This document shows positions 11,782 through 25,800 of a stretch of 64,000 bases of DNA, piece by piece. The notes beneath the pieces were generated by a model, which saw only the letters and a list, made by a program, of their open reading frames with translations, made no database searches and was not told the DNA's origin. Numbering within the stretch: position 1 is the stretch's first letter; each line of letters starts with the position of its first letter. Location: the NCBI GenBank assembly GCA_022266195.1, contig WHVY01000003.1:6076001-6140000 (forward strand). The letters run 5' to 3'. A program made the position numbers and the translations under genes. The DNA is from Tetranychus cinnabarinus. Lineage: Eukaryota; Arthropoda; Arachnida; Trombidiformes; Tetranychidae.

Positions 11782-14700
11782 GAGTAGAAGCTCTCAAGAG
11801 ATGAAGATGAATTTTTGCGATGATAATATTTACAAATGCATAAATAATGATCTCGCTGAAAATGAATAATATTTCAAGGAATAAGCTTCAATTTGTTTTT
11901 TTGCTTCTCACTTGTCTGCAAGTTGAGAAGAAAAATCTTGTATCATTTTGTTCATCCAAAAAGATCACAATTCATCACATAATTTGATTGATGCTAAATG
12001 CGAATGAAACTGAAAAAAGAGAAAAATTCAAAGAAAAAAAGTTCATAAAATGTTGAAACCAAAGGGCTATTTCAGCACCTCTTGATCAAGCAGAGTTAAT
12101 GATTAATTCAGAAAAACTTAAAGAAAAATTTCTAAATAGAAAGAAAAAAAATCGAAATATTGTTCTGAGAATTCATTTGAAAAAAGCAAATTCTCGATAA
12201 AATAGAATGAGAAGAATTCTGAAAACGAACACTTCAATCGCAGAGTTTTTCCCTGACTTGATAAAGCACTAAAGATGAACATTGAGTGATTCTGAAGCTT
12301 AATAAATGGTTCAGACTTGGCTGAAAAAGGTGAGAAAATGAAATTCTGGAGAAAAAAAAGAAAAGATAAGTTCTGGCAAAAAGAATGTTATTTGCCGTTT
12401 TTACAAGAAAAGGTGTCAATTGCATGGATTACAGAGCCAAGTTGATTCTGTTTTTCAGGGTAACAAAAAGATGCTTTTTGATGATAATGATGAACATATC
12501 AGTTTGATCTCGAGATAGAGTTTCATTGAATACTCAGAATGGTGAGAAATTTTGACAACATTGAAAGTAAGGAAAGGCAAGGAATAGAAGAAGAAAAAAC
12601 AGTTTCCATGAAGAAAAAAAAACGATAAAGATGAGGAAGAATAAGAATCTTGTCTAAAGAAGGATTGATTAATTAGGTGCACTATCAGGTTCTACTGAAT
12701 GGAAGAGAAAAAATGAAAGATGATAAGAGAGAGAGAAAAGGATGATGAGAAGATGAGGTAAGAAGAAAAATTTCATGGCCTTTCAAGTTTTGATTTATTG
12801 GCCTTTCTTTTTCATCCTCATCATTCCATTCAACCTGTATCCTTGTTTTCCCTTTACATTCTATTCTCACCTTAGGGTTCATCATTTCATGCCAGTATGT
12901 TCAACATTGAGAAACATTTTTCTCATTCTTTTTTTTCTTCTCTTTCCTTCAACTTCATCTTTATCATCACCTTCAAAAAGACGAAGAAAAAAAAACTTGA
13001 AATTCTGAGAGAAAAAAAAGAGATGAGAATTCATGTGAATGGAAAAACTTTTACTTTCATTATTGTTCATCAATCAATTGGTTAATAATTTAATTTTACT
13101 CCATCATTATCATGATATCAACATTTCATCATCAATATTCATCATTGTATTGATCGATAACTACCTTGACCTAATAATGAAAAGTCAAAACAAAAGTCGG
13201 CAAAAGAGTTAAATCAATAAATTTTTTTCTTCGTTTTCAATTAACTTACAAGTCGAAAGGTTTTGAAATTAACTTTTCAAGTTTTCATGAAAGTTGAAGT
13301 TGAATGCCGAAAAGCGTTTCAAAGTTGAAAAATTTTAAAAACTGAACGAAATATTTTTGCAGAAAATTCAAGTTACCCTTTTCAAGTGAATTTATTCACA
13401 AATTTGATAATCAATTATTCTGTGAATACTGAGAAATCTGTGACTAACTTTACGCATCGTTGGTCCGAAAACTTTTGATTTACATCTTAACTCTTTATTA
13501 AACCTTTGCTTCCAGTTTTACCATTAAATGTCATCATTAATCTCTTTCTTTACTTTCATTTAAGCGTTCATTACTCACATCTTTATTAGATCAAACTTCA
13601 ATATTCACTGATGGGATAATCGTAATATCGCCTTTCCAATCTCAATGAAAACCTCATAAACTTTATTCCAAGACAAGAGTGTGCAAAATTGGTTTGACAG
13701 ACTTTTCAAGATGTCATCTTTTCCAGTCAACATTCCTGTAATGAAACTTAAAGCTAGAAATGATGGAAAAAACTTTCATCCAACTTTTATTACAAATGCT
13801 CACAGATTCATTTTGATGAAACAATGAAACAGTGAAAGTCGCAAATGATTTAAAGTCAATTTGAATCTCAAGTCAAAGACTTTTTCATTTTTCATATTAA
13901 CTTTCATTCACTTGATTCCAACGAAATTCATCAAAACTTTCATCCAAACCAAAAAATGAGATCGAAGAAAAATTGAAAGCAAATTCCAAGTCATTTGTCC
14001 AACTCGATTCAATTGTAAACTTTAATCATGACTAATCTAGCGGTTTCCCTGGCAACATGTTGGACATTATTCCTGATGAGTGTAATGAAACTTGTTGAGG
14101 TTTCAACTTGATATCTCAACTGTGCATATAAATGCATTATCATTTTCAGCCTAAACCTCTTTTGCCAGTTTAATAAATATTAATAATGAACATAAAGATG
14201 AACATCAGGAAGCATCAGCAAAGTACAAAAAAAAATATCAAATATGAACTTTTTCTCTGCCTTTCATTTGAGGCTCTGTTTTTACCAACATTAACTCAAC
14301 TGTAAATAGGTTTACATTATTATTGTTATAATAATACATTTTATCTCATCAATCTACCTTAGTTAATGTTGCTTCCTCGTATTCATAAAACAGCAACAAA
14401 AACAAGAATGTGAAAGAATCATCTCACAACTTGAGAATAATATTTCACAGAAAAAAAGGCAACATTTATATCAATTTGCAAATGAAAATGCAAACAAGAG
14501 AAAAGCCAAACTAGAGGGGAAAAAATGTTCACATTTTTTTCATCAATTTGCTTCTTCTTTTTTGCCACAACTGAATGTCACTGTTTCATTTCAACATGAT
14601 GGTTATGAGCATTATCATTATCACTAAAATTATCGCAACATGAAACGAAAAAAATGAACATTTTCTTCTTCTCTTGACGTTCAATTATCATGATATTTAA

Positions 14701-17700
14701 TGATGACAAATTGATTATTAATAGAAAGATTTTTCTCTCAGATAATTTTCAATGTTTTTCCATTAATTATCATTAGCAGTCATTATTCCTATTAATTTAG
14801 AGGTAAACAGGTTTACATGTTCAGTCTTTGTGATAACATTTTCTTCGTTCAACTTTTCTTTCTAATTATTTAAATAATCGGCTAATTAAGCCAATTCATT
14901 ATGAAAAGGGAGTTCCATTGATGATTACAGGAAATGCAATACCAGATTTTATCTGAATAACGGTTTCAATGTTGATCTCTTTTCAATGTGTAGGTTTTAA
15001 CCTCGTTTTTTGCCGTCTTTTTGTTTCCTCTGTTCAATAGATTTGCATCTTGACTAGATTATCAGATTTACTCATCAAACATCATCCCTAAAGCATTTGG
15101 TTCAGTTATAAGTTTGAATCATTTATCAATTGATTAACGGCCAAATTGAACGGGATAATTGGTGTTAGTTGAAAATTTGACTTTTTGTTCTCAAAATGAA
15201 AACAAATTATGCTTCTAAGTTTATCCTTGTTCACTGATTGGTTATGATTGTTGTTGGTTTACATTGAAATTTCCTGAGAAGTTGATTCAAAGTTGATTCT
15301 TTTTTCTCACAGAATGTTCTCATTTTACGATTTTCTTGCTCTTTGAGTTTTGCCATTTTTCATTTTCTTTTTTTTTGTCCGGGAAAAGCATTCATTTCTC
15401 ATCGATTCCGTGACAAAACATTATTGTTCTGTCTAAACTTTCAATCAGTTTTAGCTTTGAGCAATTTAGTTTTCCAAGCTTCAATTTTTACGGACAAAGT
15501 GACCTTTCAACTTTTGTCAAATCATGAAATGGACAAGCGTCAAATTGACTAACAATTGCTTGTGAATCAAATGCTGATTTTTGGGTCAATCACAGAATGA
15601 AATTGCAAGATAATCTCAATAATAAAGTTTTGTCACTGCATTTTGAGTATGAAATTAGTTATAATGAGATTTCAAGAAGAATGCAAAAATAAAGAAATTT
15701 TGTAATGATTTTAAATACGAAATTCTGACAAGAATGAGAATTAAAAACTTTCTGTCAAATTGAAACTCATATTCTACGAAATGGAACTTGGAAATTTTCG
15801 AAATTCCAATACGAATCAGTTGAATGTCCACTGTTTTCGAGGCACTTTCTTAGGTCACAAAAGGACGCAAAATTGAGCAAATTATGAGATCATTAAACTG
15901 GATAACAAATGGTTTCATTAATTTCATCATTAGACTTTTCAAGTTGAAGTAGCACTTGAACATGAAAAGTGATTAAAAAGAGACTTGAAAAGGTTAACAT
16001 CTTGACGATGATCATTATCATTATAATTATCACCATGAGTTGAGAATGTATTTTGGATTAAGAATGAAAAAAGTCAACAATTTAAAAGTAATTAAGGATA
16101 TGAATGGGTTGGAAACTCATTAGCGAACAGCGACAATTGTTGACATGTTCAAATGGAAATATTGTAAGTCATAACGAATGTTTCTCCTTTTCTTTTCATT
16201 CCTCAACTAATTAACAGTTTAACCAAAAGACCTTCTGGTCAAGATATGGTCAGACTGGAAAGGGTTAGTCAAGATGAGCCAACTAACAATAGCCTGCAGC
16301 TTGGAGTCAAGATGAGTTACAATAGAAGAAGGAAAAACAAAATCAAAGAGCAAAATGAATGAGAAGAAGAACAAAAATGGCCAATAATTAGTGGTCAAAG
16401 GTTGTTGTTGTGGCCAATGTCACTTTACCTTTTCTTAGTGTGAGGTAAAAATGATTTGTTTGTTAAACTCATCATCATCACCATCATTAACGGAAGCAAA
16501 AGGCCAACAAAAGATGTTGCCTTTAAAAATAGATTTTTGTCTTTTCTCATTTTCGCTCGATTGTCCATTTTGTTTTCCTTTTTTTACAAAACATTTTGTC
16601 CTTACATGTTGCACTTTTTCACTTCCAATGAACACTTCTCAATTGGATTCAAGTTTCGAGTCTCAATTGGATTATCGGATAATCTCGATAACTTTTCAAG
16701 TTCCCTTCTCTTCTTTACACAGATCAACATTTGATAATATGTGTGATATTATTAGCTCTGCTTGAGCTTCTTTCATTTGTTTCAAGTGTTTTTGTTACTC
16801 TGTAAATACGATTGCATGGTAAAATGAATGTGAATGCTCAACTTCATTTAATGTTGACTATTTTGCTTTTTTTTACCTTCACTTGATACAAGAAAACGTT
16901 GACTTGGCGAAAATTTATTTCGTCTTTTTTTACTTTTCGTTGACAAATATTTGAAGAGAGGGAGAATAATGGTTTTCAGTTTTAATCTTCATCCATGATG
17001 ATCATTATATTCTTGAAGAAGATTTTAAACGAAGGAAAATGGAGGAAACTAAGAAATGCACATTTCTTGCTCTATGAGTGCCAACCGTAAATGCACCACA
17101 ATTACATGGTTTTACACTCTTGTCAACTCAAGATGGGTAAAAGTTACTGATGAACATTGATGATGAGAGCAAATGAAGATATTGAAGGAATTGAAAGTTG
17201 AAAAATGTTTGCAAAAGTAATTTGCCTTTAACATTGACTTTTCAGTTACCTCAATATTTGTCGATGAAGAGTAAAGTCTTTACCGAAAGAGGCAACTGCA
17301 TACCAACAAAAGCAACATTGAAAAGGGTAAAACCGATTGACTCGACATTGACTTTGAAACTGTCACTCGATATGCAACAGTTTAATCGATCCAAACCGAC
17401 GAGTCAAGCCGGTAAAACCAATGAGGTTAGCCATACTTTTAGTCTAACAGATTTCACTCTAGATTCAAATCATTGGATTATTTTGCTTTATTGTAACAAG
17501 AAATTGAAGTTTAAAAGTTTCTCAACTGTTATTGAAATGAAACTCATTGCTTTTTAATTGAAGCAGTTTATTGAAAATTCATTTGAAAACTTTTATTCAA
17601 CTTTTAATATTTGATGAGATTAACATTTAGTGCAAACATTTCATTTGTGTTTGAGTTCGCATTTCATTGACGCTTTTACCTTAACAAATAAATCTTGTTG

Positions 17701-19332
17701 AGTGTAAAAGTTGTTTAAATAATGCAAATGTTCATTCAATTCATTTCTATTAGTGAAAATTTTTCCATTTTTTCTACTCTTTTTTTTCTTCTTCTAATAA
17801 AAGATGGATAATTGTAAAGCAGTGAGTAAAGTGCATGTGAAAGATGAGGAGCAAGAAGAAACTTTGCAAACAAGAGGAAAGGTATGAAAGAGATGAAAAG
17901 GTTAGGAATGGTTGACAAAGACAAAGTACAAGGTAATATGAACATCACCTTAAAGGTGGATAATTCAATAAGTTTTGCCTACCTTCACTTTGCTTGTTGA
18001 GATACAAAATGAAGCAAAGATGAGGAAGAAAAAAGATGAAGAGTAAAGGTGGAAAAAAGCTGAGCAAAGAAAAAAAAATTTCCTCTTTTCCCGAACTTAA
18101 TTTAAACATTTTCGTCTTTTTCATTCAACTTTTGTTTCTTTTTCTCATCATTTTTTGAGACATTTTTGCTTCTTTTTGTCCATTTGTTGCACCAGTCTTT
18201 ACCTTAAACTCTAATCAAAGGTGATGAAGAAGGCAACTGAGAAAGCTTCAACTGAAAGGTAATCATGTTTCAGGTTCATTCTGATTCTCATTTTCTTCTT
18301 CTTCCAATTCCTTGAGGCTATTCATCTTGATTATCATTTTGCTGTAAATTGTATAATAGATTGGTAAATATGAAATGGTTAAATCATTGAAATGGCTCGA
18401 GTTAAACCTTGGTTTGTCTCTTTGCCAATGGAAATGATCTTGAGACAAAAAATCATAATCAACTTATTTCTTCTCTTTTGTCATGATGCAGGGTAAAAAG
18501 TGGTTAATAGCGATCATTTTAAGGTAAAAGTGCGAATTTAATGCATCTCGAGATCTGGTTCGAGATATTCTGGTCTTTTTGGTCTTACCATCAATCTTGA
18601 CAACATCACTTGAGAAGCATCTTTCATTTACAGTAAACAGTCTTAATCGATTAAACAGACTCATGAAATGCTTCATGATATTCAACTCTTCAAGTGTTTT
18701 CCGACTCTTCAATACTTTTAAGGCTAAAGATAAACACTGATTTTTCTTACTTCAAAATTACTATTTACTGATGAGTTAGTTCACCTTTCAATCTTTCTTC
18801 ATTTACATTCATTTTCTGTATTGAAAATCAAATATCTAAATTGTGTCTAAACTGCCGAATAATTGTTTCAACTTTAATTTGTCAGCTTTTCTCAATATTA
18901 ATTGCAAGACAAAACAGAGAAGTTTATTCATGAAATTTCGTTATTCATCTTTTTCAACCGACAATCGGACAAAATTTCAGTGAAACGCAAAAATCTTGAT
19001 GACACATGGTGATAAGTCAATAAGCTAAACTAAAAATGCTTTAAAGATGTTCTGACATTTGTTTCTAGTTCCTAGGAAAATTGACTCAAGTCTTTCATCT
19101 TTTCCATGTTGACTGAAAAATGGCCCATTTGCTTCAAAGTAATCAAACAGCAACAATTCCATCAAAAAAAATTTCAACAATTAACATGAGAAAAGCACAG
19201 ATTTGCGTCAATTATGGAAGCAGATTTTCATTAAATCCATTTTCTTGATTTTGACCATCAACCAGAAAACGGTCTTATTTTGAGAAATATAATTTTCTCT
19301 TGTTGGTCTACAGATCAGTTTGATTTACAGTT
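11782..19332. other. Non-coding AT-rich stretch, no supported gene
   Basis: About 7.5 kb of sequence like 2076-11519. The longest frames (for example 17198-17557) have no recognisable domain, no signal peptide and no ATG at the proposed start. Nothing else identifiable was seen. Confidence 0.55.
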
Positions 19333-19640
19333 AAACTTTAACACAAGTCTAGAAAAAAATATAAAAAGACGAATGAAATATTAACAGTCGGAATTGAATT
19401 CAAAGGTTAACACCGGAGTCTGAATCATTTCAATATCTTCCGTACAGGTTAAAAGTCAGTCTTTTTTTGCTCTTTATTGAGAATATTTTAAATCCATGAG
19501 ATTTTGGCAGTTATTGAACATTCCAATCCATTATTAATTTTAACCTCCAATCCTTCCAGAACTTGGTTTTCTTTTGATAAATTGACCGGGCGTTAACCAG
19601 AGGAATGAGACTCTCAACCAGCCGTTGCTCCGATTTGATG
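19333..19640 (-). pseudogene. Exoc5 pseudogene fragment A
   Basis: Matches Exoc5 exon 3 at about 54095-54345 in this window, in the same orientation. Shared blocks include ATTTCAATATCTTCCGT and CCAATCCATTATTAATTTTA. It carries an extra stretch of about 65 bp after TTTAACACAAGTC and several small indels that break the frame. It shares changes with fragment B at 21294-21780 (GAGACTCTCAA then CAGCCGT) that the intact gene lacks, so A and B descend from one earlier copy. It ends about 190 bp upstream of the latrophilin start codon. Confidence 0.88.
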
Positions 19641-19826
19641 GATAACCTTTTCTCACGCTTTGGTTCACGTATAGATGGAGCTACTTTTTGGTGTGTGGCG
19701 CCACAATCGACTGAGTGAGTCAAGTTGAGCAGTTGAAGTTGGTTTTCAGTTTACATTTGACTTATTTTGAGTTAACTTGTGTTATATATTTTTGACCAAA
19801 AAAATGTGATTGGATACAAAACAAGA

Positions 19827-22800
19827 ATGAAATTATCAACTTTAAAGTGCAACTGTGAACCATTTTGGATTATATCTTTATTATTGTTATTTATTGGCCA
19901 AAGGAGTTCAGTTGTTTCACAGAAACCAACTTTATCTCTTCGACCTCCAATTGAACGTGTTCACATTGAATATAAAACAACTTATGCTTGTGATGGTTAT
20001 GTGCTCAATCTTGGCTGTCCAAAGGGCCAATCAATTCATCTAGTTAGAGCCAATTATGGACGTTTCAGTTTAGCCATTTGTAATGATGGAGGTAAATTGG
20101 ATCTTAGAGTCAACTGTATGTCTTTTAGATCTTACCTTACAATGCAAGACAGATGCTCTAATAAATCAAATTGCAATGTAACTGTTTCAAGTGACTTGTT
20201 TGGTGATCCTTGTCCAGGAACACCTAAATATCTAGAAGTTCAATATCACTGTGTCGCAAGTAAGTTTCAACTTATTGTTCATTTTATTCAGATTGCCTTG
20301 TGATGGATAAACAAAATTGTGAATATTCAAGGAAGAAGTGAATGCTCTCAATGTTGAAAGCAGGCCTTAAGATGATGAGCTAAATGTCAATAGATGAAAA
20401 ACAATGAATATCAGTCCCTCAAAGTTGCTCATTTAATATCAATATTCATTTTCACTCTTTTCTTCTTCTCCATTCTTTCGCCGGTAAATTATGGTAAACA
20501 AAGAAGGTAAAGGTAGAGCCTTAGAACGTTGAAAATGTTCATTTATTTGTTAATTTATTCGCCAACATGTTTAGTAATATAAAAAAAAGGAACGGCGAGA
20601 ACAAAAAAATACGAGTTTAAATGTTTTTATTATTACACTTGGAATGCAATTTACTTTAACTTCAACCAGCCATACGATGGTAAATCAATGAGATGAATTA
20701 AGATAAACATGATCGCGAGAAGAAAAGAAGAGGGAAAAAGGGTTTCACCTTTAAACTGTTGTTTCCATATAGACATGGGTTCTTGGTTAGCTCGATGAAA
20801 GATTAAATAAAAAGTGCTGTTGATTGCATTTTCAGACTCTTCATCTTATTCATCTCTTGATGATTACAAAATTTCAATTCTTCTTCTTCTTCCTCTTCTT
20901 CGCTCATTACATCGAAACTTTTCATTTCTATTTACAACTTGAATTTTTTCCCTTTTTGTGTCTTGTAAGCGTTATTTTTACATATCAAGACTTGAGTTAA
21001 AGGCAGTTGACTAATGAAACTTGTTAAAATGTTATAATCAACCAAATATTGAATCAAACAATTTCATGAATCAAAGAGCGAAACAAATATTGAAATTTCG
21101 CGTTTTGTTTCTCTTCTTTTTGTTTCCAATATTTTACCATTTTTACAATGTTCGATTGTTACTTTCAAATGAACTTTCAACTTCAACGCCTTTTCCTTAC
21201 ATTGGTTTACACTTATAATGATGAGTAAGTTTTGTCTTTCTGCTTGATATTGTTATTTTTGTTTGCGACTTGTATTGGGTTTAAAAATTGGGTACTCTAA
21301 AAGCGGATGCACATCGACGATATTCATTGACATCACAGACAGCAATCATGGCTCATGTAGATCATCAGAAATAGAGGATTAATTATATCATTTCAAGAAC
21401 AATAACATACCTAAGGAAGTTTATTGAAATTGCATGAGATGCTCATAGACTATTCTATGGAATCTTGTACCGAATTCGAGCACATTAAAGGTTCAAAATT
21501 TCCACCATCAAAACAATCTAGATTTGTTAATACACAGGTTCAAAAATCGAACAACTTTAACACAAGTCGGAGTCTGCATATTTCAATATCTTCCGTTTCA
21601 GGTTTAAAGTCAGTCTTCTTTTGCTCTGTATTGAGAATAATTTTAATCCATGATATTATGGCAGTTATTGAACGTTCCAATCCATTATTAATTTTAACCT
21701 CCAATCCTTTCAGAACTTACTTTCTTTTGATACATTCGCCGTGTATTGACCAGAGGAATGAGACTCTCAATCAGCCGTCTTGCAGCCTTAAATTTTTCCC
21801 TTTTTGTGTCTTGTTAGCGTTATTTTTACATATCGAGACTTGAGTTAAATGCAATTGCCTAATGAAACTTGTTAAAATGTACAAAGCAAAAAGAACGTTG
21901 AATGTTCAGAAGGAAAAAGTAATGTGAATTCAAATTTTGCTCTGATTTAGACTCTTTAATGATTTTAACCAACTCTTCATTAGTCGACTGGACAAAACTC
22001 ACTGGTCATACTAATGAGATGTTTTGTTTGAGCTTTAAAGTAGCAACATTTAAAATGATTACAATTTCACCTCAACTCATTTTTGTAAAATGAAAACTTT
22101 GTTATTCTGCTTATTCAACTCTTTTCCTTATCCTTTCATCTCAAGTATGTCAACTGCGTTGGTCTCAATTGATGTTACATGAGAGTGGTGTGTGTTTATA
22201 AATATAATTGTAAACACAATAAACTGACCAGTTGATGCTGATTAAAGTTAATTGAATCAGGTCAAGTGAGTTTGGTTTGTTTGAATAGGAAAGACTGGTT
22301 ATAATAAAAACAATGATAATTATAATGATATAACTAAATTTACTGTTAATGGAAATACAAAGCTGTGGTTAAAGGAAAGTAAAAGATGATAAAGTTGTCT
22401 CTATTTATGGTTCTAATGAGTATGGAAAGGCTTTGAAACTGAGTCCAGCCACAGCAATCAATTTGAATTAACTTTAATTCAATGATTTTCTTATTGTTTT
22501 TGGCTAAGTGCGATAATGTGAATAACGCAATTAAAATTGATTGTTGCATTGACAAGTACAATTTGACAAAACAAAACAAATTACTGAGCCAGTTTTGCCT
22601 AACATTAATTTTTGTACATTTCAAATGTAGTTACACATAAGATTGTTTTTTGTTTGTTTGTGTTCATCTGGTTGTATCTGTTCATCAATTGTGTTGAATT
22701 GCTGGTGAAAAATGAAGAAAGATGCTCAGGGGAGAAAAGAAGATAACAGAAGAAGAAAAGTAACATTATTGATAAGAAGGAAGGAAGGAAGTCGGAAGAT

Positions 22801-25800
22801 AGTGATGATTAAGAAGAAGAGTCATCATGTAAAGAAGCGAAATGTTCAACAATAGACAAAACATTTTGAGATAAAAGTTATTCACTGACATTCCATTGAT
22901 ACATTGAAAATTGAAGTGCAAAATAAAAAGAGTAAAACTTTTCACAATCAAAGGAGTAAAAGTTGAACAACAGTTAATGATCATGTTTTGCTTCTTTTCA
23001 TGATTAATGTAATGATTATGATGATCAACTGTATTAAAATCACTTCCTTTTCAATTCATTAAACTTTTCTTAATTCCTCATTGTTGGAACAAGAAAAAAA
23101 ATGATGAAAAAATGAATAATGAAAATGAAATCTTTTCATTCCTCTCATCATTGATCTTGAGTTAATCATCATTCACCATCATGATGGTGCTCATCAACTG
23201 ATACCAAGTAATCAAGTCTCCAAGTCACTTTAACATCATTTTTCTTTTTGTTTCTCGATGAAAAATTTTCTCCTCAACATCGAACATTTTTTTTTTCGTC
23301 TCAAAAATTCTCACTTAAGATTGACAGTATCATTAAACATTATCATCATCACCATCATCGCCATCATCATCACTTCACCCTTATGCATTATTGAGTTGTA
23401 ACTTTGCAAATTGTCACTTGAATAGGGAAGTGAAGAGAAATGACGACAAAAAACTCTTGCTTTTAGTTGAAGTTGAGGCTGAAAAAGTTAATGAAAACAT
23501 ATATATTCAATGTGTATTCTGTCCACTTGAGTTTGATGGTGAACATGATTATCTTTCTGTTTCTCACCCATACTTGGACTCTTGATTTGGAAACGTAAAG
23601 GACAAATAAAAAGGTCATCCATTTACGCTATTATTATACAATAAAAAGTTGTCAGGATACACTGAATGTATGATGAATTTGGTGTTAATCATTTTTCTCA
23701 CACAGTTATCATGAACAATGATGAAAACGGAAAAGACTCTTTTCCTTTCTCTTCCATCATCAGCCTTTGATAAAATTAAAGCTCAAAAACATGGTAAATT
23801 GTTGATAAGTAAAATTAGCAACAAATTTTTATCTAATAATAATCTAATAATTAAGAAAAGGTTCATTTTAAGATTTTAATTTTCACTTGTCGTCCCATTA
23901 GGAAACAATGATGGATTAGGATCGTCTGAAAAGCAACTGATAAAATGGTTTCCACCAAAAGAAAGTTGACAAATAAGTCATTTTGCATATGAAATGATAA
24001 TCTTGATATAAGCAACAATTTTAGGCAATAGTTGAACCACTGCATCCAGAAGTTTGAGATAAAAACTCGAGGCCGAAACCCAAATGTTTTTATCTCATCT
24101 CGATGACTTCAAGATTTTCTGGTTCAACTGATTTAAACCAATATGTAATCTAATCTCAAAATATTTTTCAATTTTCAAGACAAAATTTTTTCTTCATTTT
24201 CCATTGCCTTCAATGGGTTTCCGATTTTCATTTATCATTTCCTTTTAATTTTGACTTTTTTGTATCAACTCTAATCACTGTCTTTTGGGTAAACTGTGCA
24301 TAGTTAACAATGTTAGTTATTAACCAATTTCAAAGCAGCACCAGATTATCAATTTAACCATTTGATTAAATGGTTACCTTCAACAGCGGTTTAAGTACAT
24401 GTGTTTATGGTATTAGGTCAAAGATATGCGCTCTTTTTTGTAACCAATTTTGTTGATAATTTTTTCCCATTGAAAATGAATAGACTTTTTTAGGGCTATC
24501 TTTTATTCATAGACACAAGATAGACAAACGGCATAGAAAATAAAAAGCCCTGCTCACAAGTTCTCGATGCAAGTGGTTTAACTATCACTTAACTGGACAC
24601 TAAGTCTAATGGATAAAGTACCAGTTTCTTTCATTGCCCCAGTTGCAAAGAATGTCTTCTCTTCAAAAAACCAATCAAACCTTGTACATTGAAACCTTTA
24701 CAAAGGGTTTTGTTGCCCTAACCATTGTCATGATGAAAAAGTATTTGAAAAGATGGGAAAATAGACAAGTGAAAAGAAAGAGAAGAACAATTTTGATCGC
24801 TTCTCTTTCTCCTTTTTGACACTTTTCACCATTACATATAATGTCGATAATAATTTTTGCAAAGTGCAGGGTCAACAGTTCGCAATCAAGTCATCATTTC
24901 TCATTAAAATTGTTTATGTTTCCGCTCTCTTTTTTGACCATTTTTATCCTAATTTGTTTCTCCTTGCCAAAAGATATGTTTAATGTTAAACCTCATCTTT
25001 AATCATTTAAATTGACAATCTTGCAGTTACTCTTATCTTTAACACTTCTTTTCTCTCAACATTAGCCACTCTTATTCATGAAATTCATTCTCCATTTTCA
25101 TCATGTAGATGTTATGTGTGAAGTAAAATTGGGTCCATTTATTTTTCAGCTTTAATTCACTTGAATTAATGTGAAAAAGAGCCAGAAAAACAAGTCATTC
25201 TATTAATCCAATGTTGCATGTTTACTTTTGACAAGAATTATAACATTTTTTTGCTGAGATTTTTATTACACCTCAACTTATTTTTACTCGTTTTTACCTT
25301 TTTTTCTTGATCATCTTTCTCTTGAGACAAAAAAAGAAACAAAATGGACTACCTGAAGAGATGATGATGATACAAGTTTACTTACCTTGTTTCATGATAA
25401 TCATCTTGAGCACTTTTTAAGCACCCATTTAAACTTGACTAAGTTGTTGTTGCGCCAGTTGAAACTAGTAAACTGATAGGAGTAAATAATGATTTTTTTG
25501 TTTCAAATGATACACTGGTTAAGATGTCTTCTCATCTCTTTATGAGTCGACCATCATTATCATCCTCTTTAACTGGTGGGAGTTTCAAAGTTTCAAGTTT
25601 ACCTTCCACCCCAAGATTGCGTGTAGGTGCTAAGAAAAAGATTGTTTTCTGATGTTTCTCTCTGTCTAATAACTTGTACACTTATCATCCTAACAGCAAC
25701 TATACTTTAATCATCAACAGTAATCAAAGAGAGAGAGAATGATAAATATGATGAACAACTGAGAAAAGGTAATGAAGAGAGTTACATGATACCTTGAGTG

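Noticed and set aside
17198..17557. 119-codon open frame in the left non-coding region
   Set aside because: Start is not ATG, no domain, signal peptide or splice context, and composition matches surrounding DNA.
19511..19723. 70-codon minus frame upstream of latrophilin
   Set aside because: It is the remnant reading frame of Exoc5 fragment A (ESLIPLV is preserved, then the frame is lost), not a gene.
19333..21780. Exoc5 fragments as processed retrocopies made by the LINE
   Set aside because: Fragment B retains the exon 4/3 intron and no poly(A) tail or target duplication is visible; DNA-level duplication fits better.
21424..21843. 139-codon plus-strand frame
   Set aside because: It is the antisense of Exoc5 fragment B; the same artefact appears antisense to the real gene at 54067-54387.
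24508..24550. Short inverted similarity AGGGCT...TTTATT / AATAAAAAGCCCT
   Set aside because: Too short and AT-rich to call an element without other copies.
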